Assembly (NCBI GenBank): GCA_050331695.1
Contig: JBHJGP010000012.1
Span: forward strand, 254,016 to 318,015
Source: JBHJGP01 sp050331695
GTDB taxonomy: Bacteria > Pseudomonadota > Alphaproteobacteria > Geminicoccales > Geminicoccaceae
DNA length: 64,000 nt
Direction: 5' to 3'
Shown here: one piece after another, positions 50,383 through 59,101 of the stretch
How the letters are laid out: the number at the start of each line of letters is the position of its first letter
Position numbering within the stretch: the first letter of the stretch is position 1
Program-made: the position numbers and the translations under genes
Notes under the pieces: model-generated
What the model saw: the letters and a program-made list of their open reading frames with translations, nothing else
Database searches by the model: none
What the model was told of the DNA's origin: nothing

Positions 50383-50745
50383 GCAGGTTGACCAAACGCT
50401 TGGCGAAAAGAGTGCGGCCTGGCGCGCCAGCCAGGCGCCCCAGGCAGAAGCTCAACCGAACGAAAACAATACCCAACGTCTGACTGCCCTGCCTTTCGTT
50501 TATCGGGACGACGGGATCGGCGTGAAAACGCGCCATCAACGGATGAAACGGCTGCCGGGCGCTCGACGGTTGCGCGCAACCTGATTTTCGAGCGGCTCTA
50601 GGAAGGCCTCGGCGAACCAACGGACGGCGCTCGCGGCCCTGACAAATAGTTGGAGAATTCCTGTTGGATAACGGAACCCCCCACTCAACGTGTCGTTGGA
50701 CCCGTCTATGCGGCAATAAAATGACAAACGAAGGGGGAGGCGCAT
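50273..50745 (-). pseudogene. Possible two-frame gene remnant after gspK
   Basis: Two minus-strand frames read like parts of one protein: one from 50745 to 50536 (ending AVRWFAEAFLEPLENQVARN...) and the next from about 50536 to 50273 (MARFHADPVVPINERQG...LWRRIEETLFSR). They abut at 50536 with a frame change, and both have normal-looking codon use. No family is recognised. It overlaps the gspK tail and the stress promoter of the next gene. It may be a decayed gene or a chance frame. Confidence 0.35.
50673..50697 (+). promoter_or_regulatory. Perfect EcfG promoter before the symporter operon
   Basis: GGAAC at 50673-50677, 16 bases, CGTT at 50694-50697; the symporter ATG is 46 bases beyond. It is 30 kb from the ecfG gene and probably drives the symporter, solute-binding protein and universal stress protein genes. 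Confidence 0.82.
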
Positions 50746-52333
50746 GCCGGGACAGTTCGAGGTCCACTCGATCGATATCGGAATCCTGGTTGCCTATCTG
50801 CTGGTCAGCCGGTTTCTTGCGATCTGGCTGGTGCGCGGGAAATCTGGTGATACTGCCGGCTTTTTCCTCGGCGGCCGAAACTTCATCTGGCCACTGATTG
50901 GTTTCTCCCTTTTCGCGACCAATATGTCGGGCGCCTCATTCGTCGGCCTCGCCGGCGCCGGCTACAATTCCGGTATCTCGGTCTTCTCCTACGAGTGGAT
51001 GGCCGCGATCATCCTGGTCATCTTCATTTTCTTCATTCTGCCGTTTTACATCCGCAGCGAAGTGTTCACGCTGCCGGAATTCCTCGAGCGACGGTTCGAC
51101 CGGCGATCCCGCTACCTGCTTGCCGGCCTGCTCCTGTTTCTCAACATGTTTCTCGACTGCGCCGGTGCGCTCTATGCCGGCGGGCTCGTGGTCCAGACCC
51201 TGTTTCCCGACATGCCGCTCTGGGTCGGCGTGCTTGGTCTGGCCGTTCTGGCCGCAATCCTATCGGTGACCGGGGGTCTCGGCGCCGTCGTCCTCTCCGA
51301 CACGATCCAGGCGGTCGTGTTGATCATCGGCGGCACGATCATCTTCTTCGCGGCATGGGCCGCGATCCCTTCCTGGGACGCCGTTCGGGAGGCCGCGCCC
51401 GACGGCGCGCTCTCGATCATCCAGCCGATCGACGACCCGGCACTGCCCTGGCCGGGCCTGATCACGGGCGTCTTGATCATCGGCATCTACTTCTGGACGT
51501 CGAACCAGTTGATCGTCCAGCGGACGCTGGGCGCCAAGAACATCGATCATGGCCGCTGGGGCTCGATTTTCGCAGGCTTTTTAAAGCTTCCGATCCTGTT
51601 CATCATGATCATGCCGGGCGTCATGGCCGTGGTCCTCTATCCGGACCTCAGGACGCCGGATCTGGCCTTCCCCACCCTCGCCTTCGATCTTCTGCCGATC
51701 GGCATTCGGGGCCTGATCCTCGCCGCTCTGGTCGCAGCGATCACGTCGACGGTGGATTCCATCCTCAACTCCGCCTCGACCATGGTGACGATGGATTTCG
51801 TCAGGCCGCTTCGACCCAACACCAGCGACAAGACCCTGGTCCTGATCGGCAGGATCACAACCGTGATCGTGACAGCGGTCGCTGTGCTCTGGTCACCGCA
51901 GATCCAGCATTTCCCGTCGCTCTGGCAGTATCTCCAGTCGGTGCTGTCCTACGTTACGCCGCCGGTGGTCGCCGTCTTCCTGGTCGGCATTTTCTGGCCC
52001 CGGGCCAATGCCAACGCCGCATTCACCACGCTCGTCATCGGCATCTTGGGCGGCCTTACCGGCTTCGTGCTGATCGAAGTCATGCAGCTCGTGCCGATCC
52101 ATTTCCTCTACGCCGCCGGCATTTCCTTCGCCGCCAGCGTGACCCTGATCTTCGTCGTCAGTCTCGCGGGTACGCGGCCCGCGCCGGAAAAGGTCGAAGA
52201 CATGATCTGGACGCCGGCGATCTGGCGGGCTGAGAGCCGGGAGCTCGAAGGCAAACCCTGGTATTACAACTATCGCTATCTCTCGGTGCTGCTTCTCTTG
52301 ACCACCGCCGTCGTGGTCGGATCTTTCTGGTGA
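50744..52333 (+). CDS. Sodium:solute symporter (SSS family)
   Basis: The 529-residue protein has about 13-14 membrane helices and SSS family motifs: GFFLGGRNFIWPLIGFSLFATNMSGASFVGLAG (residues about 35-67), WTSNQLIVQRTLGAKN, and AAITSTVDSILNSASTMVTMDF, which carries Na+-site residues. It resembles the sugar (SglT-like) branch. AAGGGGGAGG precedes the ATG. It is the first gene after a perfect EcfG promoter and overlaps the possible upstream start of the following solute-binding protein gene. Confidence 0.9.
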   Translation: MPGQFEVHSIDIGILVAYLLVSRFLAIWLVRGKSGDTAGFFLGGRNFIWPLIGFSLFATNMSGASFVGLAGAGYNSGISVFSYEWMAAIILVIFIFFILPFYIRSEVFTLPEFLERRFDRRSRYLLAGLLLFLNMFLDCAGALYAGGLVVQTLFPDMPLWVGVLGLAVLAAILSVTGGLGAVVLSDTIQAVVLIIGGTIIFFAAWAAIPSWDAVREAAPDGALSIIQPIDDPALPWPGLITGVLIIGIYFWTSNQLIVQRTLGAKNIDHGRWGSIFAGFLKLPILFIMIMPGVMAVVLYPDLRTPDLAFPTLAFDLLPIGIRGLILAALVAAITSTVDSILNSASTMVTMDFVRPLRPNTSDKTLVLIGRITTVIVTAVAVLWSPQIQHFPSLWQYLQSVLSYVTPPVVAVFLVGIFWPRANANAAFTTLVIGILGGLTGFVLIEVMQLVPIHFLYAAGISFAASVTLIFVVSLAGTRPAPEKVEDMIWTPAIWRAESRELEGKPWYYNYRYLSVLLLLTTAVVVGSFW

Positions 52334-52347
52334 ACGGAGGCGAGAAC

Positions 52348-53694
52348 ATGCTGAAACCCAAGCTGCTTGACCGTCGCCGGCTATTGGCAGCCACCGCCGC
52401 CGGCCTCGTCGCAAGTCCGTTCGCCGTGCGCCGGTCGGGGGCTCAGAACGGGCCGACGGAACTGACCTTCGCCTTCGCCGAAGACGAGTCCGGTGCGATC
52501 CAGAGCCTGATCGACAATTTCAACACGGAGCATGAGGGTCGGATCCGCGTGAGCTGGCAGAAGGCACCGGAACAGAGCGATGCCTTTTTCCGATTGCTGC
52601 AGTCAGACTTCGAAGCCGGCTCCGACGAAATCGACGTGTTCGGCGCTGACGTCATCTGGACGGCCGAGTTCGCGTCGAAGCGCTGGATCCAGGACCTGTC
52701 CCGGCGGATCTACGCCGACCTCTCCACCGATACGATCATCGGCGCGGCCCTCAATTCGGTGGTCTACCGCAATCGGCTTTGGGCGGTGCCCTGGTATACC
52801 GATGCGGGCATGCTGTTCTATCGCCGCGATCTGTTGGACGAGGCTGGGATCAGCGAACCGCCGGCAACCTGGGACGAATTGGCTGAAATCGCCAATCGGG
52901 TCAGAGACGCCACCGGCACCGCCCACGGCCTGGTCTTCCAAGGCGACCGCTATGAGGGCGGGGTCACCAATGCGCTCGAATTCATCTGGTCGGCGGGCGG
53001 CCGGGCCTGGACCCCGCAAAGCGAGGTCGCAGGTGCGTTCGGCGCCCGGGTCTCCGAGCCCAATGTGGTGGTCCTCAACTCCAGAGCGTCGGTGGCCGGC
53101 TTCGCCAAAGCCCGGGAACTCGTCGAGACGGGCGTGGCGCCGGAGGACGTAGCGACCTTCGACGAACGCGACGCGCTCGCCGTGTTCGCCGCCGGCGATG
53201 CCGTCTTCATGCGTAACTGGCCGTTCGCCTACGGTCTCCTCGGCTCCGAAGAGTTCGGTCCGGTCACCCAGGATCAGGTCGGCATCGCGCCGATCCCGAC
53301 CTTGCGTGAGGGCGCCCGGTCCTACAGCTGCCTCGGCGGCTGGAACCTGGCGGTCAACGCCCGCTCGACCAAAGTCGAGGAAGCTTGGACCTTCATTCGC
53401 TGGGCAACCGAGACCGAACGCCAGCGGGCCATGGCCGAGACCGGTGGCTTTTTGCCGGTCAGCGACGAACTCTACGACGACCAGGCGCTGACCGAGACCG
53501 TTCCGGTGATGGCGCTGGGCCGGGACGCCGTGCGCTCGTCCCGTGCCAGGCCCATTTCGACGATCTACTCGCGCCTGTCACCGCGATTGGCGATCGCCTT
53601 CAACCGGGTGCTGACGGGCGAAGTCGAGCCCCTGGAAACCATCCGGCGCACCGAAGACGAGTTGCAGAGGATCATCAACCGAAGCAGTGGTTGA
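52348..53694 (+). CDS. Family 1 solute-binding protein without adjacent ABC genes
   Basis: ATG 52348 has GGAGG seven bases upstream and gives 448 residues. The N-terminus has a twin-arginine signal (DRRRLLAATAAGLVASPFAV) with cleavage near RRSGAQ. The mature protein is a maltose/trehalose-binding-like family 1 protein (TDAGMLFYRRDLLDEAG, WDELAEIANRV, AVFAAGDAVFMRNWPFAYG). No ABC permease or ATPase gene is nearby; the preceding gene is a sodium symporter 14 bases away. It may serve a distant ABC importer or the symporter itself. Confidence 0.88.
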   Translation: MLKPKLLDRRRLLAATAAGLVASPFAVRRSGAQNGPTELTFAFAEDESGAIQSLIDNFNTEHEGRIRVSWQKAPEQSDAFFRLLQSDFEAGSDEIDVFGADVIWTAEFASKRWIQDLSRRIYADLSTDTIIGAALNSVVYRNRLWAVPWYTDAGMLFYRRDLLDEAGISEPPATWDELAEIANRVRDATGTAHGLVFQGDRYEGGVTNALEFIWSAGGRAWTPQSEVAGAFGARVSEPNVVVLNSRASVAGFAKARELVETGVAPEDVATFDERDALAVFAAGDAVFMRNWPFAYGLLGSEEFGPVTQDQVGIAPIPTLREGARSYSCLGGWNLAVNARSTKVEEAWTFIRWATETERQRAMAETGGFLPVSDELYDDQALTETVPVMALGRDAVRSSRARPISTIYSRLSPRLAIAFNRVLTGEVEPLETIRRTEDELQRIINRSSG

Positions 53695-53714
53695 ACGCCG
53701 CGAGAGGACGCCCC

Positions 53715-54164
53715 ATGACCCAAACGACCTTGCCCACCAAGATCCTGGTCGCCAGTGACGGCTCGCCGCCGTCCCGGGCGGCGGTCGAGATGGCCGTCGA
53801 CCTGGCGAAGACGACCAGGGCCGAGCTTCACCTGGTCCATGTCGCCCTGGTCTCTCGCTACATCTATCCAGACGTGCTCTCGGATGCCCAGATCGACCGG
53901 ATCAAGGCCGATGCCCAGGCGCGGCTCGACGCCGAGACAGCGCATGCCAAATCGCTCGGCGGCGACATCAAGCTCAGCCATCTGCGTCTCGGCAGTTCCG
54001 ACGCCGAGATCTTGAATCTGGCGGAGGAGCTTGCGGTAGGCATGATCGTTATCGGCAACCGAACTGGCGACGCGATCAGCCGCATTCTCCTCGGCGACGA
54101 TGCCGAAAGCATCGTTCGCCATGCCCATTGCGCGGTCTTGGTCGTCCGGGAACCGGGCAGCTGA
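53715..54164 (+). CDS. Universal stress protein (UspA family)
   Basis: The 149-residue single-domain protein begins TLPTKILVASDGSPPSRAAVEMAVDLAK and has the ATP-binding motif near the C-terminus (GNRTGDAISRILLGDDAESIVRHAHCAVLVVR, the G-2x-G-9x-G(S/T) pattern slightly changed). GAGAGGA precedes the ATG. It lies 20 bases after the solute-binding protein gene and probably shares the EcfG-driven transcript. Confidence 0.88.
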   Translation: MTQTTLPTKILVASDGSPPSRAAVEMAVDLAKTTRAELHLVHVALVSRYIYPDVLSDAQIDRIKADAQARLDAETAHAKSLGGDIKLSHLRLGSSDAEILNLAEELAVGMIVIGNRTGDAISRILLGDDAESIVRHAHCAVLVVREPGS

Positions 54165-54300
54165 TCGGGAGGCGCCCGTCAGCAAAAGACACCGCCCCGG
54201 CGCCCGGCGATCAAGAGGCCGAAGCCTTCGCGCCCTTCTGTTCCGCCCTTCGCATCGCCCTCCGAACGGGCTAGCAAAGACGAAGCAAAGGGAGGGACGG

Positions 54301-55920
54301 ATGGCGCAATTCATCAACCGAAAAGAAGATCTTGTCATCGAAGCGATCGACGGGTCGCTCAAGGCCAGTGGTGGCACGCTGACACGGCTCGATGGCTATC
54401 CACACATCAAGGTCGTGCTTCACGGCGACTGGGACAAATCGAAGGCGGCCCTCGTCTCGGGTGGCGGCTCCGGCCATGAACCCGCCCATGCCGGCTTCGT
54501 CGGCCGGGGCATGCTCACCGCCGCGGTTTGCGGCGAAGTGTTCGCGTCTCCTTCGGTCGATGCCGTCCTTGCCGGTATTCTCGCGGTGACCGGACCCGCA
54601 GGCTGCCTGCTCATCGTCAAGAACTATACCGGCGACCGGCTGAATTTCGGCCTCGCCGCTGAACGCGCCCGGGAGCAGGGTCTTAAGGTCTCGCTTGTGA
54701 TCGTCGATGACGACGTCGCCCTCCCCGACGTGCCGCAGGCGCGGGGCGTCGCCGGTACCCTGTTCGTCCACAAGATTGCCGGCGCCCTCGCCGAGCGAGG
54801 TGCGTCGCTGGAAGAGGTGACGGCAGCCGCCGAGCGGATCGTCGAAAACACCGCCACGATCGGCATGTCCCTCGACACCTGTCAGGTGCCCGGATCTCCC
54901 AAAGAGGACCGAATCCCGCAAGGCAGCGCCGAGTTGGGTCTCGGTATTCACGGTGAGCCCGGCATCGAGCAGATCTCGTTTTCTTCGGCGTCCCAGGCGA
55001 TGGATCTGGTGGCTCAGAAGCTGGAGCCCCAGGCTCAAGGCGACACCCAGGTGGCACTGCTCAACAATCTGGGTGGTGCGACCGCTCTAGAGATGGCGGT
55101 GCTGGCCGACGAGCTGACACGCACGGATCTCGGCCAAAGGGTCCGCTGGATCATTGGCCCGGCACCGCTGATGACGTCTTTGGACATGCGCGGCTTCTCT
55201 TTGTCGCTGCTTCCGGCCACGGACGATGATGTCGCGTTGCTGCGGGACGCCCAGGAAACGCCGGCCTGGCCCGGCGTGAACGAATTCACCAACATAAGTG
55301 CCGTTCCCGTCCCCGACGGCGTCAGGGTCAAAAAGCCCGAACCCTCGTCCGATGATGACCGTCGGGCCTTCATCGAACGATGCTGCGCCTTGATGATCGA
55401 CGCCCGGGAGGATCTCAACGCTCTCGACGCCAAATCCGGCGACGGCGACACGGGCTCGACCCTCGCCGCGGCGGCGACCGCCTTGCTGGACGGGACGGAT
55501 CGTTTGCCGCTCGCCGACCTGGGACAGCTCTGCCGGGCGATCAGCATCGAGCTCAGTGAAACCATGGGCGGCTCGTCCGGTGTTCAGCTCTCGATCTTCT
55601 TTGCCGCCGCCGGCGAAGCGGTGGAACAAGGCCGGAACCTGCAGGACGCGCTCAAAGTCGGCCTCGATCGGATCTGTCACGTCGGCGGCGCCAAACCCGG
55701 TGACCGGACCATGGTCGATGCTCTGGCGCCCGCCCTTGATGCGTTACCTCAGGGATTGGCGGCAGCGGCAAAAGCCGCCCGAAAGGGCGCCGACGAGACC
55801 GCTTCAATCACCAGGGCCGGCGCCGGCCGCGCGGCCTACGTGTCCGCGGAAAAGCTGTCGGGCAATAAGGATCCTGGCGCCGAGGCGGTGGCGCGGCTGT
55901 TCGAAGGATTGGCCGGTTAG
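54301..55920 (+). CDS. Dihydroxyacetone kinase, fused DhaK-DhaL domains (ATP-dependent)
   Basis: ATG 54301 follows GGGAGGG and gives 539 residues. The N-terminal DhaK domain (about residues 1-330) has GGGSGHEPAHAGFVG and the substrate-binding His in GIHGEPGIEQ (about 219). The C-terminal DhaL domain (about 350-539) has DAKSGDGDTGSTL and ETMGGSSGVQLSIFF, which bind ATP and metal. The one-chain layout is that of ATP-dependent kinases like Citrobacter DhaK. It phosphorylates dihydroxyacetone or a similar triose for entry to glycolysis. It is 136 bases after the Usp gene. Confidence 0.92.
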   Translation: MAQFINRKEDLVIEAIDGSLKASGGTLTRLDGYPHIKVVLHGDWDKSKAALVSGGGSGHEPAHAGFVGRGMLTAAVCGEVFASPSVDAVLAGILAVTGPAGCLLIVKNYTGDRLNFGLAAERAREQGLKVSLVIVDDDVALPDVPQARGVAGTLFVHKIAGALAERGASLEEVTAAAERIVENTATIGMSLDTCQVPGSPKEDRIPQGSAELGLGIHGEPGIEQISFSSASQAMDLVAQKLEPQAQGDTQVALLNNLGGATALEMAVLADELTRTDLGQRVRWIIGPAPLMTSLDMRGFSLSLLPATDDDVALLRDAQETPAWPGVNEFTNISAVPVPDGVRVKKPEPSSDDDRRAFIERCCALMIDAREDLNALDAKSGDGDTGSTLAAAATALLDGTDRLPLADLGQLCRAISIELSETMGGSSGVQLSIFFAAAGEAVEQGRNLQDALKVGLDRICHVGGAKPGDRTMVDALAPALDALPQGLAAAAKAARKGADETASITRAGAGRAAYVSAEKLSGNKDPGAEAVARLFEGLAG

Positions 55921-55953
55921 GTGATTGCCGATCGGATGCAACCGGCGCGGTCT

Positions 55954-55979
55954 GGAACTTGTGATCGGTGGTCCGCGTT
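55954..55979 (+). promoter_or_regulatory. Perfect EcfG promoter (17-base spacing) before the entericidin gene
   Basis: GGAAC at 55954-55958, 17 bases, CGTT at 55976-55979. The lipoprotein ATG is 36 bases further on. Confidence 0.78.
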
Positions 55980-56015
55980 GTTCGCCCGTGGATTCACCTA
56001 GAAGGTTGTGTGGAC

Positions 56016-56168
56016 ATGCGAAAACTAGCTGAACATTTGAACCTCTCGCCATGGATGTTGGTTGTTGCTCTTACCTCTGTAATGGCGCTCAGCGCTTGCA
56101 ATACCCTCGAAGGCTTTGGCGATGACGTCGAGGCCGCGGGCGACGAGGTCGAAGAAGCCACTGAGTAG
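56016..56168 (+). CDS. Entericidin-like small lipoprotein
   Basis: This 50-residue gene begins at ATG 56016. The protein has a lipoprotein signal (hydrophobic residues 13-26, lipobox ALSAC with Cys at 28) followed by NTLEGFGDDVEAAGDEVEEATE, the acidic entericidin A/B pattern. Mature entericidins are tiny membrane lipoproteins induced by stress; in Escherichia coli they act as a toxin-antidote pair, but only one gene is present here. A perfect EcfG promoter precedes it. Confidence 0.85.
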   Translation: MRKLAEHLNLSPWMLVVALTSVMALSACNTLEGFGDDVEAAGDEVEEATE

Positions 56169-56375
56169 GTCGTCGACTGAACCATGACGCTCTGGTTCTA
56201 GGGGGACGAGGCGCTTCAGGATTTTGCATCGGAAGCAGCCTCGGCTCCCCCGAACGATCGGTACATCGCGCCGGAACGTGATGCGTCGTGTCTGTTGTGA
56301 CCGAGCCTCTTCAACGTAGACCTGATCGGCTTGCTAACCTGGCGGGTATCGGTAACTAACTGAAAGCAATAATAA

Positions 56376-57725
56376 ATGGGTCTCAACGACGCCGCCCGAC
56401 CATTCGTTCGTTTCGTCGAGCGGTATTACCCGGACCCGTTCATCTTCGCGATCGCACTCACCTTCATCGTGATGCTTCTGGCGCTGGGCCTGACGCCCTC
56501 GGGACCGGTCGAAGTGCTCGATAGCTGGGGCAGCGGTCTCAAGAACCTGCTGGCCTTCATGGCGCAGATCGCCATCACGCTTATCACCGCTCACGCCCTG
56601 GCGCACACCGACGCCGTCCGACAGCTTCTCACCCGGCTCTGTTCGGTACCGAGAACCCCATTCCAGGCCTATTTCTTCACCTGCTTCATCGGCCACTGCG
56701 CCAGCCTCTTCTCCTGGGGCCTGGGGCTAATCGTCGGTGCGCTCGTCGCCCAGGGGGTCGGGACGGTCGCCCGGGAGCGCGGGATCAAGGTCCACTATCC
56801 GCTTCTCGTGGCTTCGGCTTACGCCGGCTGGCTGGTCTGGCATATGGGCTATTCCGGCTCGGCACCCCTTTTCGTCGCCACCCCCGGGCACGCCCTAGAA
56901 GAACAACTGGGCGGAACGATACCGGTTACGGAGACGACCTTCGCCACCTGGAACATGCTGACCGTGCTGGCGATGGTCCTGGTCATTCCCACGACCTGCG
57001 CTTTGATGCACCCGACGAATAGCGACAGCGCCATCAAGGAGATACCGAATAGTGCTGCCGGCGAAGAATCGGTGGAACAGGATGGGCCACCCGAAACACC
57101 CGGCCAAGTCCTCGATCAAAGCAAGTTCTTCAATATCGGCGTCGGTCTCCTGCTTTTTCTCTATTTGGTCTACTGGTTTTGGAGCGAAGGATTTGACCTT
57201 ACGCTCGACATTGTCAATTGGTCGTTTTTAACGTTGGGGCTGCTGCTCGCGCGTTCGGCGGAGCACTATGTTCGGCTGATTGCCGACGCCAGCCAAACCG
57301 TGGGCCAGGTATTGCTCCAATACCCGTTTTACGCCGGCATCATGGGGGTGATGATCGGAACCGGACTCGCCGAGGTGATCGCCCAGTGGTTCGGTACCTT
57401 CTCGACCAAGGACACCCTGCCGTTTTGGGCCTTTATTGCCGGCGGGATCATCAACTTCTTCGTGCCGTCCGGCGGCGGTCAATGGGTGGTTCAGGGGCCC
57501 ATTTTCATCGAAGCCGCGAAAACGCTCGGCACCGATCCGACCAAGATCGTCATGGGCGTGGCCTATGGCGACCAGTGGACCAACATGATCCAGCCTTTCT
57601 GGACGATCCCGCTGCTGGCGATCGCGGGCCTGCACATGCGCGCGATCATGGGTTACTGTTTCGTCGTCTTCTTCGCCGCCGGGATCGTTCTTGGCGGCTC
57701 ACTATTGATTATCGGTGGCGGTTAG
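56376..57725 (+). CDS. Short-chain fatty acid transporter (AtoE family)
   Basis: The 449-residue protein has about 11-12 membrane helices and AtoE-family motifs: FVRFVERYYPDPFIFAIALTFIVML at the start, HMGYSGSAPLFVATPGH, and the C-terminal PSGGGQWVVQGPIFIEAAK. It should import short-chain fatty acids such as butyrate or acetoacetate at the inner membrane. It stands apart from any beta-oxidation gene. It converges on the GST gene with a 4-base overlap. No strong ribosome site is seen at ATG 56376. Confidence 0.88.
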   Translation: MGLNDAARPFVRFVERYYPDPFIFAIALTFIVMLLALGLTPSGPVEVLDSWGSGLKNLLAFMAQIAITLITAHALAHTDAVRQLLTRLCSVPRTPFQAYFFTCFIGHCASLFSWGLGLIVGALVAQGVGTVARERGIKVHYPLLVASAYAGWLVWHMGYSGSAPLFVATPGHALEEQLGGTIPVTETTFATWNMLTVLAMVLVIPTTCALMHPTNSDSAIKEIPNSAAGEESVEQDGPPETPGQVLDQSKFFNIGVGLLLFLYLVYWFWSEGFDLTLDIVNWSFLTLGLLLARSAEHYVRLIADASQTVGQVLLQYPFYAGIMGVMIGTGLAEVIAQWFGTFSTKDTLPFWAFIAGGIINFFVPSGGGQWVVQGPIFIEAAKTLGTDPTKIVMGVAYGDQWTNMIQPFWTIPLLAIAGLHMRAIMGYCFVVFFAAGIVLGGSLLIIGGG

Positions 57726-58495
57726 GCCGCTGGTCTGACCTCGTCGTTCGGCCGGCGATTGCGAAAGTCACGATAGAGCTTGGCCGTCCATTTAATTGAT
57801 GGCCGGTCGCGGTTGGCTTCGACGATGGGCCGAAAGGACGAAAGCGTCGGTGTGCCACCGTAGACCGGATGTTCGGGCGGCGAGGCCAGAGGCGACAAGA
57901 GGCTCGCCAGCACGATGTCGGCTCTGGTCAACCGGTCGCCCAGCCAGTAGCGACGGCCGTCACTGAGGCGCCCGTCGAAATAGTCCAGCTCCGCCTCCAC
58001 GGCGGAATTCGCGTCGTCGAGATCCTTCGCCGAACAGCGCATCGCCTTGGCCATCAGATCTTTTGTCTTTGGCCACATCATGCGGGCACCGGTCCGATGC
58101 AGCCAGATCGCATCGTCGGTTAGCCGGTCGATCACCTGATCCGGCTCGTTCGGCAGGGTGCAAGCGTAGAAGAGCCGCCTCACCTCGGGACCGATGCCCT
58201 CGCCCGCCCGGCCCTCCAGGTTTTTGATATCGTTTTGCTCGGCGTCGGTTTGCGGCTTATCCCACGATGGCCGCGCGTGTTTTTCCACCCAGTCAAGAAT
58301 AGCGTCGCTTCCCTGCACCGTTGTTCGGCCCTGGCGCCATATCGGCACAATGGTTTTCGGCGCCATGAGCCGTGTCGACAGGAGGTGCGGACCTGGCGCC
58401 CAGACCGTTTCCCGATAGGTGACGCCGGCCAGATCCAAGGCCCACCTCGCTTTCTCGCAAAAATGGGATGCAGCAAACGTGTAGAGCGTGGCCAT
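57722..58495 (-). CDS. Glutathione S-transferase family protein
   Basis: ATG 58495 gives 257 residues. The N-terminal thioredoxin fold (residues 1-80) begins ATLYTFAASHFCEKARWALDLAG, with a Cys/Ser-type active-site region, MAPKTIVPIW (cis-Pro) and VQGSDAILDWVEKH (glutathione-binding). The C-terminal helical domain follows (about 95-240). It is cytoplasmic and probably detoxifies electrophiles or peroxides. It is divergent from a truncated second GST gene. Confidence 0.85.
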   Translation of the reverse strand: MATLYTFAASHFCEKARWALDLAGVTYRETVWAPGPHLLSTRLMAPKTIVPIWRQGRTTVQGSDAILDWVEKHARPSWDKPQTDAEQNDIKNLEGRAGEGIGPEVRRLFYACTLPNEPDQVIDRLTDDAIWLHRTGARMMWPKTKDLMAKAMRCSAKDLDDANSAVEAELDYFDGRLSDGRRYWLGDRLTRADIVLASLLSPLASPPEHPVYGGTPTLSSFRPIVEANRDRPSIKWTAKLYRDFRNRRPNDEVRPAA

Positions 58496-58530
58496 GGCAG
58501 GCCCCCTGTGTTTACGAGGTCCAGCCATAA

Positions 58531-59067
58531 GATTTCCTTCGGCGGGGCCTTTTCCAGAGTTCCATTCGGGAATGGCAGCCCTTCGGTCAGATGCCGGCCG
58601 ACCGGGACGATGAGGTCCAGATGTTCGAATCCGGTGCCATCCTGCTCCATATCGCCTCCAAGTCAGATGTGCTCGCACCCAGCGACGCGGCCGGCCGAGC
58701 GCGTATGGCGAGCTGGGTTTTCGCGGCCGTGAATTCGATCGAACCGATCGCCCAGAACGTGATCGAGCTCGACGACAATCACAAAGATGAGCCCCGGGCC
58801 GAAGATCGACGGACGCTGCTCGTGAAAAGACTATTGGCGCGTTTGTCGGCCTTGTCCGATTGGCTCGGGGAAAAGTCTTATCTCGAAGAACGCTTTACCG
58901 TAGGCGATCTGATGATGGTTTGCGTTCTGCGCGAGCTCGCCGCCGCCGGCCTGTTGGCTTCATTTCTGGCCCTCGACGCATACCGAAGACGAGGTGAGAC
59001 GCGCCCGGCCTTCAGCCAGGCGCTGGAAGCTCAACTCAAACCCTTTCGGGAGCACGATCCGGGCTGA
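58531..59067 (+). pseudogene. Glutathione S-transferase fragment lacking its N-terminus
   Basis: The frame from ATG 58591 (158 residues) encodes the later part of a GST: before the ATG the same frame reads WQPFGQ, then MPADRDDEVQMFESGAILLHIA (cis-Pro and glutathione-binding Glu-Ser) and a full C-terminal helical domain. A TAA at 58528 closes the frame about 20 codons before the ATG, and the first 50 or so residues of the thioredoxin fold, including the active-site residue, are absent. It is head to head with the intact GST gene. Likely a decayed gene. Confidence 0.6.
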
Positions 59068-59101
59068 GCGTGAAGGCCGCCGTTTCGCCCAAATGGCACG
59101 C

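Noticed and set aside
50995..52233. 412-codon plus-strand frame inside the symporter gene
   Set aside because: Different frame of the symporter, very rich in Arg, His and Gly; no domain.
56273..56296. GGAAC followed by TGTT at 15 bases before the fatty acid transporter
   Set aside because: Spacing outside the accepted range and mismatch in the -10; not called a promoter.
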